Positions 46,175 through 57,630 of a stretch of 64,000 bases of DNA are shown here, in pieces; positions within the stretch are counted from its first letter, which is position 1; each line of letters opens with the position of its first letter. The notes under the pieces were generated by a model. The model saw only the letters and a program-made list of their open reading frames with translations, searched no databases and had not been told where the DNA came from. A program made the translations under genes and the position numbers. The DNA lies in the NCBI GenBank assembly GCA_027943335.1, contig BSBK01006033.1, positions 152,001 to 216,000 on the forward strand, given 5' to 3'. Origin of the DNA: Chamaecyparis obtusa (taxonomy: Eukaryota > Streptophyta > Pinopsida > Cupressales > Cupressaceae).

Positions 46175-47533
46175 AATAGCACCTAAGGAAAGGTTGAGTT
46201 ATCTTGATACTACAAAGTGTACTTGACTATGTTGCACAATGATGAGACAATGTATTGTTTATCTTAGTAAGACTGAAGACTAAATTGGTAGGCTTGACCG
46301 AGCAAAGAATGGAAAAATCATGTTTAAGCCAAGTAATGTTAGTGTCGACCGAGTCAATATATGCCGAGCAAAATTCTAGTGTCGACCGAACAACAGTTAA
46401 TTGCCGAGGAAGACAGTGTAAGCCGAGGAAACATTTTTAGTAATGACCGAGCTTTCTACATGAAGACTAAGTGTTTGATGAAAGTATTGACTGAGCATCA
46501 ACAATTTTATAGTTGAAGAGAATTTAATTTTGGAGCCGACATTATTGAATTCTTGGATTATGTAAAACATGTTGACTTTATTTATTGATTGTTTGGAAGC
46601 ATTAAATGCATTGTAAAATGTTTTATTGTAAATCTTTAAGATATTTGAGATGATTCTAGAAAAGGAGTTGAAGAACATGAAGCGAGTAGATTCAATGAAT
46701 CTGACCTAACCCTAAGATCTACGAATGAGATTGAGCGGCATAAGATGAGTTAACCTAATTGAGAAAAATATACAGTGTTGGATATGCAAGTGCATGGGTG
46801 AACAAAGAATGTTGGAAGAGTAAAGTTTTATTGACTGTTTAAGTAGAAAAGGTTGAAGGAGAATTGTGGTGGTTGCTTGAAGAAAAGTTCCAAGTAGATC
46901 AAAGATGGAGATGACAAAGTTTCAAAGTTAGTAAACTAGCATTAGTGTATGGAATCAGATCTGATATTTGCAAAGTGAGTTGTATATTTTTCAAATAAAT
47001 ATTGCTGCTACTTTCTAACCATTGTAACAGTCAAAATCTTTTTAACAGAGGTTGACCTAACAGTCATATGTTAAATCCTTTGAACAAGGTTGCATTCTAA
47101 TGGAGTGTATGTAAGTCCTATGACTAGGCTCACTTTTAACAGGGTGATTGAAATCCTTTAATCAGGTCACACCTGATAGTGTGTATTTTAACCTTTAATA
47201 GGGTTCACTTTTTATTGAGCTCACTTCAGAAGAGTGAAAACAATAGTACCATGTTACAAAGTGGTTTTTCCCAAATTGGGTTTCCACTATAAAACCTAGT
47301 GTTAATACTTGTGTGAATGTTTTGGTTGAACATTTCTATGTTTTACAAGTTAAGTTATAGTTGGGTAGTGAACTGCATTGTTGTATGTTTCTATTATTGA
47401 ATCAGTGATGACCGAGTTTGTTTTGGTTATTGGATCCGATTTAAGAATAAGTTTTTGAGTTTGTTTTATACATCAAGACCTGAGAACAATTGATTCACAC
47501 CCCCCCCCTCTATTGTTCTAAATCATATTAACA
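46175..47533 (+). repeat. 3' LTR of element 5, second segment
   Basis: Continues the LTR from the duplicated AATAG: AGCACCTAAGGAAAGG onward, matching 34885-36231. Ends ATTAACA, followed by TCATG. Confidence 0.92.
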
Positions 47534-47538
47534 TCATG

Positions 47539-48420
47539 TTCTTGATGCCCATACTTACCATAATTGTAACAATAACCATCAAATTTAGGAGTGGATTTAG
47601 GAACACCTTTTTCTTTGCTTCTGCAAATATTTGATGTGTGGCATGGTTTTCCACAATGATAACATGAGAGCTTCTTTGGCCTTGGATTTGCATAGGCACT
47701 CTTATGTTCATCTTATCTTGATGACTCTCCATGCTCGATATAGCCTAAACCAGTAGTGATGTCAAGTCCTCTTTCACTACTTAGAAACTCATCCATCCTT
47801 TTTGTACTTTCTCCAGCTTTCTTAATCATCTCATTGTGTTGTTGAATCTTTACTTCATTCTTTAATCTTTCATTTTCTCCTCTCAATTCATCAATGTCTT
47901 CCAATCTTCTAGTAAGTTCACTATTCACTTAGTTGACTTCCTGACTCATGACAACCATCTGATTGGATATTTCAAAATGATGTTTGGTGAGTCTCATTAT
48001 CTTAGATTCCTTTTCTTCTAGCTTTTCAGTCATGTGTCTTCAGTCATCAATAACCAGATTCCTTTCTTGTCCAGCCCACCTTGCATTGTTCATGACATCA
48101 ATCATTCTGACCATTTATGTCTCCTAACCGATCTGCAATGCTTTCACTTGTTTAGTAAGATGTTGACTCTTTTCACATAGATATGATATAGTTCCTTCAA
48201 ATGCATCATATATATTACCAGATCTAGATCCAGATCCTTCAAATGGATCATCTGTCTCTTCTTCATGATAATCAGTCTCATTATACTGAAGTGCCATATC
48301 CTTTCTCTTGACCAGTAAATCTCTCAGTGTTTCTTTGGCTTCCTTAAATTGGTAACTACAATCTTCGATTCTCTATAGTCTTGTCAAGCTTATACCTTTT
48401 CATCCTTAGATATTTTCTCT
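47539..48420 (-). pseudogene. Gag N-terminal part of element 3: coiled coil and CCHC knuckles 1-2
   Basis: First reading frame after the primer site. An acidic start (YNETDYHEEETDDPFEGSGS, about 48240) leads to a long heptad-rich coiled coil (LTRRLEDIDELRGENERLKN, 47713-47928), then TTGLGYIEHGESS and knuckle 1, CYHCGKPCHTSNIC (47623-47664). Knuckle 2 is degenerate (CYNYGKYGH, second Cys replaced by Tyr) and is cut by the copia insertion; its last Cys lies on the other side at 34757. Several stops break the frame. This is a copia-style gag organisation, but protease, integrase and RT do not follow. Confidence 0.75.
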
Positions 48421-48452
48421 TCAGTGATTAAAATTCCTTAACAAGAGAACTA

Positions 48453-48464
48453 GCTCTGATACCA
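48453..48464 (-). other. Primer-binding site of element 3
   Basis: Minus-strand TGGTATCAGAGC (plus-strand view GCTCTGATACCA), two bases inside the right LTR boundary; initiator tRNA-Met type. Confidence 0.88.
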
Positions 48465-48466
48465 AT

Positions 48467-49607
48467 TGTTGGAATTATGGAAAGGTGTCTACTAAGAGGG
48501 GAGGGGTGAATTAGTACCCTTAAAAATTTTCAAACTAATCCTTGTAAACATTAACTTCAATAACTAATTGTGTAAATTGCATTCACCATACATTCAATAC
48601 CATAACTGAAATGTAAATGCATGTAAGTAAATCAATAAAATATTCATGAAACTTCAACACACATGACGCATGCATTTTGGTATCACAAAAAACCCTGTTA
48701 GAAGGTAAAAACTGTGGTGGGGATGGAACCCACAAAGCTTCACTTCTGCAGAAATAAAGTTATCAGTTAAGGCTTACAAAGATTGATCACTTCTGGTGAT
48801 CTTACCCTATTAGGAGTAACAATAAGATCAGCTAGATCTACTTGGTTAGAGGATTTTAGCAACACAATATGTATATGTGCATTTGGTTAAGATATTTAAT
48901 AAAGAACTACTAAGTCCACTATGTTAGGAGATTTTGAGTCTGCTACAATTGTTAGAGAGTAACAATGATATATGATCTGTATGAAATATAACTCAATTTG
49001 TTGATATCATATCCATTTAGTACAATAATGATATCACATTGCTTGTGATGAATATGTCCTTTTGTATTGCTCGGTAGCCTTGTGTCTATTTCTAATAAAC
49101 TAAATGCTCTGTCAAAATCCTTTAATCAAAACCATGTCCGATCTTCAGATGTCCTTGAGTTTGGCTACTTCTTGATGATACATGTCAAAATGACATCTTA
49201 ACATTACTTATATCAAACTGATTTAACCTAATTAGGGTTTTACATTATCTTAGAAAACCTAAGATCAACGGTTCATATGATTAACCTAGATTATCATTAC
49301 ATAGGAATCATCATTCATTAAATGATTACATCCGCAATAAATATTCACCTCAATCTTGGTAAACCATTTTCTTACTTGGCAAAAAGTTGTTCACCTTCAA
49401 CTATGTTTCAAACTTTTATGTGAACTCTAGATTACTCGGTAAATGTCTCTCGGTCTCGGTATTTACTAGTGCTTGACAATCCTGTGTACTCGATAACCTA
49501 TGTGCTCGGTGACTACTACGTAGTTATAACTGACTGAACTATCTTGCTCTAGTTATCGAATGTACAAATGAATACGAACGAAACCACTCAATGAAAAAAG
49601 GAGGGGA
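48467..49607 (-). repeat. 5' LTR of element 3 (outer end approximate)
   Basis: Matches 13724-14869, starting TGTTGGAATTATGGAAAGG. Similarity fades after ATGAATACGAACGAAACCAC near 49590, so the outer end is uncertain and may be truncated or mutated. Confidence 0.8.
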
Positions 49608-50057
49608 ATACATATCAGAAAAATGATTTGCAGTGCTAACTCATTTGCAACAAGTAGAGTAGGAGATGTCGCTTGTATTTGTTCCCCTTCGATTTAGGGT
49701 TTTAATTTTTTGCATTTTAAGCATAGCCATTTTTTTTCACTCTTCACATTCATAAGTCAAATATTTTGGCACTCAAAATTTGGATGTAATTTTTATTTGT
49801 ATAACATAGTTTCTTTAATATTGATAAATATTTTTAATTTCAAAATTTAAATTTATAATTCAAAATAAATAAATGACTATAATTATTTATAAATAAAAAG
49901 AAGTCAGACATCAATTTAAATTACATGGATTTTTTTATTGATTGAGGTTCTTCAATTCATTATGTGAGTGTAATACACCTCTCAGTATAATAAAATATGT
50001 TAAATGAAATAATTTTAGCAAATAAATGTATTTATAAACATATAAACATAATGATAC
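49608..50057. other. AT-rich sequence, nothing recognised
   Basis: No coding or repeat signal identified. Confidence 0.5.
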
Positions 50058-51237
50058 TGTTGAAATAATTAAATTATTACATATAGCCTTGATTATGGGA
50101 TGTCTCAAGTTGATCCCTCCTTTAATCTAGAGCCAACATTAGCAAACTCCACCTAATGAGGTGTGATCAAATTTAACTTTGATGGGGTTGTTAGAAGTAG
50201 TCTAGGGTCATTCGAGGTAGGATGTGTGCTAACAAATCACAAAGGGAAGATATTGGTTTCAGAAAATCCACCTAGAGTATGACTCCTTGATTATGATAAA
50301 TACAATTTGGCATTGGGATACATTGAATTGGAAGCTAAAAAAAATCCTCCCATGAATTTGGCTTGGTTTGGCCCAACTAGAAGACTTATACACCTGCTGA
50401 GAGAGAAATGATCAGAATGTGGTTCAAAAACTCCGCCTAGAGTATGACTCCTTGATTATGATAAATACAATTCAACATTGGGATACAACAAATCTTAAGC
50501 TATAAAAGCTCCTCCCATGAATGGACTAGTGACTTGAATGGACTAGTGAGATAACATAATAGACTGGTGAGTTAACAAATGGTATGAAGGACTTAACTGA
50601 TTGCATGGATGAGTCAACTGATTGTATGGATTAGAAGACTAAATTAATGGAAGACTTTACTGATTGCTAGGGGAGGAATTAACAATGTGGATTGAATAGT
50701 TAGGAGAGGGAATTGTGGAGTGAACAAAATGTTAGTATGAGTTAGCTTTGGAGGAATAAATCATGATTAAATAAATAAAATAATTATTTACTTGCACATG
50801 TGACAATTGATAAATAAATAAATAATATTTATTTATGAGAGAAGAATAATTAGTTTAATTAAATAAATATAATTTATTTATTTAATTGTGATAGAGATTT
50901 TGATTTAATTATTACATAAATGGAATAATTAGAAAGAGGGAATATTAATTAAATACAGTTATTTAATTAATTGAATGACATAAGGAATAATTAAATAATA
51001 TTTAATTATTTAATTACTTTATAGATGAATTATTGATGAAATATTGATTGGATGATTAATAATTAAGGTAATTAATTAAAATCACTTAATTATAGAATTA
51101 AAGAGAAATGATGATTTTGTCTTTAGAATGTGGTAGAATGACACAATTTATTGGATAATAAAGATTATTAAATAAATTAAAGAGGAATGTTAGTGAGATT
51201 GTCGCTTGCAGACATGAGACATTTTTAGGTGTCTACA
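50058..51237 (+). repeat. Candidate solo LTR
   Basis: Begins TGTTGAAATAATTAAATT and ends AGGTGTCTACA, the TG...CA form of plant gypsy LTRs. The right half is a very AT-rich block of TAATTAAATAAATA runs like those in other LTRs. The 5-base flanks (GATAC and CTTAT) do not match and there is no partner copy in the window, so the call is tentative. It contains a direct duplication (about 50266-50360 and 50425-50520) sharing TAGAGTATGACTCCTTGATT. Confidence 0.4.
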
Positions 51238-51267
51238 CTTATTATGTTCATCTTAGAGATGAAGACC

Positions 51268-51678
51268 TGTTAGTTTGTGGTGACTAATCAAGAAAGTACT
51301 ATCCAGGAAAGTACTGTACACTTTTCCTCCCGATTTTAAGGCTGACTACTTTTCGGATATTTGGGCCGACTACTTATAACTCATTCTAACCCTAAAGCGG
51401 GAAAAATATTGTATAATATGGCTTAGGGTTAGGGATTTTCATGATGTATGATTTTAGTACTTGCAGCAGAATTGGGCTGTAAGGGGATTACGGATTGTAA
51501 TCAGGTTGTAATCACTGGATAATAATAATATTGGACTCGCTGTTGGTGGACGTAGCCCAGGGATTGGGTGAACCACGTTAAATCTATGTGTCTTGTGTTC
51601 TATTCTGTGTGGTTTGTTATTTTCTAATATTAGTTATATTTGCACATAATTGTTATTTCTGCCTTGTTAATCCTAACA
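51268..51678 (+). repeat. 5' LTR of element 7
   Basis: Starts TGTTAGTTTGTGGTGAC, ends ATCCTAACA; 411 bp. TATAATATGGC near 51413 is a possible TATA region. Confidence 0.92.
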
Positions 51679-51680
51679 AG

Positions 51681-51692
51681 TGGTATCAGAGC
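51681..51692 (+). other. Primer-binding site of element 7
   Basis: TGGTATCAGAGC, two bases after the LTR. Confidence 0.9.
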
Positions 51693-51776
51693 GAGGTTAT
51701 TTCGTTCGTTCTTTCATCTATTCTCTGAAGCAGGTCTCACGAGTTAGTGGGAGAGTCTCTCGGTTAAGTGGGAGAA

Positions 51777-54700
51777 ATGGCAGACAAGGGTAGGCTGAAG
51801 GTTGATAAGTTTAATGGGCAGAACTTCTAGTTATGGAAGATGCAAATGAAGGATTATCTCTATCAGAAGGATCTATGGCGGCCATTAGAGGGAGTAGCCA
51901 AGAAAGAGCAATCAATGTCTCAGGAGGATTGGGATATTTTGGATAGGAAGGCACTGGGGAGTATTCATCTATGCCTGGCACAATCGGTGGCATTCAATAT
52001 TACTGAAGCAAAGATAGCTAAAGATCTGATGGAAACCCTAGCGAAGTTGTATGAAAAGCCTTCAGCTTCAAACAAGGTATTTCTTATGAAGCGTTTATTT
52101 AATATGAAAATGGTAGAAGGTGGATCAGTTACTGATCATTTGAATGAGTTTAATACAGTTACAAGTCAATTAACCTCAGTTAAAATTACTTTTGATGAAG
52201 AGGTTAGGGCTCTCTTGATTTTGTGTTCTTTGCCAGAAAGCTGGAATGGCTTGGTAATGGCTGTTAGTAATTCTGTTTCTGGTTCTAATACCCTAAAGTA
52301 TGATGATGTTATTGGTGTTATATTGAGTGAGGAAATTCGTAGGAAAAGCTCAGGGGCATCCACATCGGGTAGTGTATTGAACATAGAAAGCAGAGGCAGA
52401 ACAAGAGATAGAGGAAACAACTCTGGAAATCGTGGGAAATCAAGAGGAAAATCAAAGGGAAAGAGGTCCGAATCTAAAGGGCCAAATGATTGCTGGTACT
52501 GTGGAAAACCAGGTCATAAGAAGAAATATTGTTGGTCTCGGAAGAAAGATCAAGGAGACAAAAATGATGGAAACAAGGAGGCAAATGTGGTAAGTAACAA
52601 ATCCAAGGAGGATGCTTTGCTCTTGTCCTTAGAAAGTATTGATGATTCATGGGTTTTAGATTCTGGGGCTTCATTTCATGCTACACCCCATAGAAGTTAT
52701 TTTGTTGATTATGTCCAAGGGGATTTTGGGCTAGTTTATTTGGGAGATAATGAACCTTGTCAGATTGTTGGAAAGGGAAAAATTAAGATTAAGTTGCAGA
52801 ATGGGAATCATTGGCTACTACAAGAGGTAAGACATGTTCCAAGGCTGAGTAGGAATTTAATTTTAGCAGGGCAACTAGGTGATGAGGGTTGCACAGTTAC
52901 TTTTAATGATAAAAATTGGAAGGTTTCAAAAGGTTCCTTAGTAGTACCAAAAGGTGTGAAAGTAGGCACCTTATATCTTTGTATAGGTCATACTGTTCCT
53001 TCTACTTTAATTGTTTCAGAAGATAATGAATGTTCAGGAACAGTGGCTGCAATTGAGCAGGAAGAACATCAAACTGTTGCTGTAGATTCTGACACAACAC
53101 TGTGGCACAACAGACTTGGGCACATGAGTGAAAAAGGTATGAAATTACTTCATTCAAAGAAAGTTTTACCTAGTCTGAAATGTGTCAATATGGATTTCTG
53201 TGAAAGTTGTGTTTATGGAAAACAAAAGAGAGTTAGTTTTGTGAAGAGTGGGAAGGAAAAGAAAAATGAAAGATTAGAGCTTGTGCATACAGATGTATGG
53301 GGACCAGCTTAGGTATCTTCCCTTGGTGGCTCTCTGTATTATGTTACATTTATAGATGATGCAACAAGAAAAGTATGGATTTATTTCCTTAGATAGAAAT
53401 CTGATGTATTTCAAACTTTTAAGAAATGGAAATGCTTGGTTGAGAATGAGACTAGTAAAAAGTTAAAATGTCTCAGATCTGATAATGGTGGTGAGTATTG
53501 CAGCACAGCATTTGAAGAATATTGTTCCTCTAATGGTATTCGTAGGCAGAAAACTGTACCAAGGACTCCACAAGAAAATGGAGTGGCTGAACGCATGAAC
53601 AGGACAATAATGGAGCGTGCAAGGAGTATGAGGTTGCATTCTAGGCTGCCCAAAAATATGTGGGCAGAGGCAGTGAACACTTCTGTTTATTTAATCAATA
53701 GAGGCCCCTCTACTCCTTTGGACTGTGGTATTCCAGAGGAAGCATGGAGTGGTAAGAAGGTGAGTTATTCTTTTCTCAAAACCTTTGGTTGTGAAGCTTT
53801 TGCACTTATAGATTCTAAAAATAGAACCAAGCTGGAAGCTAAGTCAAAAAAATGTGTATTTGTTGGGTATGGCATTGATGAATTTGGTTATAGGCTTTGG
53901 GATTTTGAAAATCATAAAATTGTAAGAAGCAGGGATGTCATATTCAATGAGAAAGTATTGTACAAAGATCTGTTGCTGCAGCATGAGAAGAAAGAAAATG
54001 ACTATGTAGTACTGGATGATACTCCACAAGTTCATGTTCCAGTAGTTCCTTATGCTCTGCAACAACAGCAACAAAAAATACCACACACCCCAGTGAGTGT
54101 TAGACGGTCAACAAGGCTAAGTAGACCTCCAGAAAGATTTTCTCCATCTTTGTATTCTATTCTGTTAACAGATGCTGGTGAACCTGAATGTTATAATGAA
54201 GCTATGCAGGTGGATACAAAGCTTCAGTGGGAGTCTGCAATGACAGATGAAATGGACTCTTTGCTGAAAAATCAGACATGGGAGTTATGTAAGTTACTTG
54301 CAGGTAAAAGGGCTTTACAGAATAAATGGGTTTATAGGATCAAAGAAGAGGATGGAGGTACGAAAAGATTTAAAGCCAGATTAGTCGTAAAAGGATTTAC
54401 ACAGAAACATGGTATTAATTTTGATGAGATATTTTCTCCAGTTGTTAAAATGACTTCTATTCGTACTGTTTTAAGTATTGTGGCTACTGAAGATTTGCAT
54501 TTAGAGCAGCTTGATGTTAAAACAGCTTTTCTTCATGGTGATTTGGATGAAGAAATATATATGGTTCAGCCACAAGGATTTGAGGTCAAGGGTAAGGAGA
54601 ATTTGGTGTGCAGATTGCAGAAGAGTTTATATGGCTTGAAGCAAGCACCTCGGCAATGGTATATTAAATTTGACACTTTTATGAATGGGCATGGATATAG

Positions 54701-55508
54701 TCGGTGTCATTCTGACCATTGTGTTTATTTTAAGAGGTTGGATGATGACAGCTACATTATTTTATGTTTATATGTTGATGATATGCTTGTAGCTGGGTCT
54801 AACATGGATCACATTAAGGGGTTGAAACAACAGTTAGCAAAATCTTTTGCTATGAAGGATTTGGGGGCAGCAAAACAAATCCTTGGTATGAAAATTTGTA
54901 GAGATAGGAAAAATAGGAAATTGTCTCTATCTCAGGCTGATTATATTGAGAAGGTGTTGCAACGTTTCTCTATGAAAAATGCCAAAGCTGTCAGCACACC
55001 TTTGCCTGGTCATTTGAAATTGACTAAGGATATGTGTCCCAAGACACCAGAAGAAGAGACTAAAATGTCTAAGGTACCTTATGCTTCAGCTATAGGGAGC
55101 TTAATGTATGCTATGGTATGTACTAGGCCAGATATTGCACACGTAGTGGGAGTCATTAGCCGTTATATGAGTAACCCTGGTCTTGAGCATTGGAATGCAG
55201 TCAAATGGATTCTCAGATATTTGAGAGGCACATCCAGTAAGTGTTTACACTTTGGGGGTTCTACTACTACTGTACAAGGCTATGTTGACTCAGATTTGGC
55301 AGGAGATATAGATAGGAGGCGGAGTACTACAGGTTATATATTTACTGTTGGTGGGACAGCAGTGAGTTGGATTTCTTGACTACAAAAGGTGGTTGCTTTA
55401 TCCACTACAGAGGCAGAGTATGTTGCTGCTACAGAGGCAACCAAGGAGATGATATGGCTTCAATTCTTCATGGATGAATTGGGACATCCACAAAAGGATA
55501 ATTTTTTT
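51777..55508 (+). pseudogene. Copia gag-pol polyprotein with four stops (element 7)
   Basis: One frame from ATG 51777. Gag: KVDKFNGQNF, FLMKRLFNMKMVEGGSV, LILCSLPESW, and the zinc knuckle CWYCGKPGHKKKYC (52491-52532). Protease: WVLDSGASFHATPHRSY (Asp at 52659). Integrase: HNRLGHMSEKGM with CESC, then DDE as VHTDVWGPA, RSDNGGEY and [44 protein letters not shown] and YVDD at 54771-54782. RNase H: YVDSDLAGDIDRRRSTTGY and STTEAEYVAATEA. It ends in the deletion at about 55508. Stops are at 51828 (TAG), 53310 (TAG), 53394 (TAG) and 55377 (TGA). The protease and integrase pattern resembles Tnt1. Confidence 0.93.
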
Positions 55509-55849
55509 GAGGCTGACTACTTTTCAGATATTTGGGCCGACTACTTATAACTCATTCTAACCCTAAAGCGGGAAAAATATTGTATAATATGGCTTAGGGT
55601 TAGGGATTTTCATGATGTATGATTTTAGTACTTACGACAGAATTGGGCTGTAAGGGGATTACGGATTGTAATCAGGTTGTAATCACTGGATAATAATAAT
55701 ATTGGACTCGCTGTTGGTGGACGTAGCCCAGGGATTGGGTGAACCACGTTAAATCTGTGTGTCTTGTGTTCTATTCTGTGTGGTTTGTTATTTTCTGATA
55801 TTAGTTATATTTGCACATAATTGTTATTTCTACCTTGTTAATCCTAACA
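55509..55849 (+). repeat. 3' LTR of element 7, 5'-truncated
   Basis: Matches 51339-51678 from AGGCTGACTACTTTTC onward, with only a few substitutions. It joins directly to RNase H sequence at about 55508; the purine tract is lost. Confidence 0.9.
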
Positions 55850-55899
55850 AGACCATAATGAATAGTCTTTATTTTATTTTATTTTATATCATGTATATC

Positions 55900-56930
55900 A
55901 TTAATATTCAAGCACAAATGGTATTTATATAAAATTTTAAAAAATAACAATGAATATTGAATCAAGCCCCTCTAATTTGAATATTATAGCTACAAACATT
56001 TTCACCCAACTCATGAACAATTTAGAATATTTGAAAACCTACAATTGCTTGACAACTATATTTTAGGAAGTATGAGACTATGTACAAGTGACTCATACTT
56101 AACTTCATTCATTCATCCAACCAAATTATAGCCTATATGATTGGAGAATTTGAAAGGAAGCTAAATGCAAAATAATGTTTCCAATTGCTAAATCTAATAG
56201 GAGATATAATGCAAAACTTTCTTACAAACTATTTAATTGTTAAAGATTAGATAAACATGTATAAATTTAAATTTAAACAAATAAACTCATAGCACCTGAT
56301 TTATGTGGGAAAACCCTTTCAAGGTAAAACCTACTCTCAAAACACTCTTCACAATTGTTAATAAAATAATAATAACAGTTAAAATACAATCTTAGAGTTA
56401 GTGCTCTTTAGGAGTAGCTACAACAATAGTGAATTCTAGAGAAAATTTTGATACATAACTACTCCTTAAAAAATATCCAACGTTCATACAAAATGAACTA
56501 AAAAGACTCATATTCATAGAGTTCAACACATGTGGGAAACACCCATGGTTTTGAAAACCAACTCATACACTTAAAAGGTAAGTGGTATAAAAAACAACAA
56601 ATTTCCATTTCCATGACACATTGCATATTGCAACTTTCCAAAGCCTTGTATCATGACTCACCTATAAAGGTCATCTTGCCATATGCTACACCTACCTCAC
56701 ACCACTTGTCAAAAGTGAACTCTACCATAAATACCAACTTCCAAATAATAACTCTTCATGACTCTTTTAAAATTATTTATCATCATAGTAATTAAAGGAA
56801 TTGCCATAGTCCTAACATAGATACCTATAAAACTTGTACCCTAAATTTTATGACTTCCAAAGAGAGTGTAATTTTCAATTAAATGATAAACATATTAGGA
56901 CTCTAAAGTTGAGACACCTTAATCACAACA
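55900..56930 (-). repeat. Probable 3' LTR of element 8
   Basis: Left of the purine tract, ending CACAACA. Contains the GTGGGAAAACCC and TAAAACCTACTCTC block (56308-56340) typical of copia LTRs. The left end is approximate. Confidence 0.45.
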
Positions 56931-56942
56931 TTCTCCCACTTA
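56931..56942 (-). other. Probable polypurine tract of element 8
   Basis: Minus-strand AAGTGGGAGAAT between the RNase H side and the LTR-like block. Confidence 0.55.
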
Positions 56943-57349
56943 TCAAAGACCTAACAAGAGTCAATATCCCTCATCTACTCAAGACCCCAAGACCCAAAGA
57001 ACTGACATGCCATATGAAATTCTCTGTGCTCATTGGCTTCATCAATGCATCTACAACATTCATCAAAATATCAACTTTTTCTATCTTAACCTTTTCATCT
57101 TCCACCATATCTCAGACAAAGTGAAACTATACATCGCTATGTTTTTTCCTCGCATGGAAAGGGCGATGACTAAGCTCCTGATAAAAATGCACAAACAACA
57201 AAAATACTCATAATTTTTTTTTTCAGATCTGTGAAAACGTAGTGATTTTTTTTTTGGAATTTTTTTTGTTGTTTTCAATTCAAAATATGCAGATCATGAA
57301 GAACAGATGCTGAAAATTTTGTAAAAATCTATTATGTTTTCAAATTTTT

Positions 57350-57630
57350 AAAATTTAGTCAATGGTGCATTTTGTATGGAGCTTAGCCACTTCCGCATGG
57401 AAAGTAGGGTCCTTCACCAAACAAATAACACTCTAGTTGTCACAACAAATAATAATTTGTCTTGCATGAAAACCAGAATTAGAATACAATCTCTTGCATC
57501 AAATGGCTTCCTTACAATCATTAGTAGCTTCCATGTACTTTGCTCCTATAGTGACATAGTGACTACAACTTTTTGCTTACTCATCCAATTGATAACACCA
57601 CCAACCATCATAAAAATATATCCACTAGTG
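57350..57630 (-). pseudogene. Copia RNase H, C-terminal part (element 8)
   Basis: Minus-strand frames give PTSGYIFMMVGGVINWMSKK, then in other frames the CHYRSKVHGSY region (from STTEAEYM) and an FHARQIII-like stretch. Each match is short and frames shift, as expected for an old copy. It continues the RNase H at 58612-59040; the two were separated by the TIR element. Confidence 0.65.

Larger units (their letters stand above)
34763..47533 (+). mobile_element. Ty1/copia retrotransposon (element 5), internally deleted, with nested gypsy
   Basis: 5' LTR 34763-36231; 3' LTR 38707-38825 plus 46175-47533, split by element 6. The target duplication TCATG is at 34758-34762 and 47534-47538. A tRNA-Met-type primer site and a purine tract are present. 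Only RT and RNase H remain between them; gag, protease and integrase are gone. LTR differences are several per hundred bases by eye. It inserted in the second CCHC knuckle of element 3's gag. Confidence 0.93.
13724..49607 (-). mobile_element. Outer non-autonomous LTR element (element 3), broken by nested insertions
   Basis: Related LTRs at 13724-14869 and 48467 to about 49607 face each other across a minus-strand internal region. The primer-binding site sits beside the right LTR and a polypurine tract beside the left one. Without the nested elements the internal part is about 5.7 kb. It encodes, in order, a coiled-coil gag with several CCHC knuckles and a second long ORF of unknown function. 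No RT, RNase H or integrase is present. LTRs differ clearly more than in the nested elements, as expected for the oldest layer. The outer flanks show no matching target duplication, and the left flank is a broken LTR, so one end was probably rearranged after insertion. Confidence 0.8.
51268..55849 (+). mobile_element. Tork/Tnt1-like Ty1/copia retrotransposon (element 7)
   Basis: Short 5' LTR (51268-51678, 411 bp), tRNA-Met primer site, a nearly readable gag-pol and a 3' LTR lacking its first 70 or so bases. Target duplication AGACC at 51263-51267 and 55850-55854. The 3' end of pol (last RNase H part) and the start of the 3' LTR are lost together in one deletion. The retained LTR parts are almost identical to each other, so the insertion is recent. 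Four stops break the frame. Confidence 0.94.

Noticed and set aside
49608..51267. Missing right end of element 2-type LTR
   Set aside because: Searched for the continuation of 13723 (TTTTTGTAGCATG); not present.
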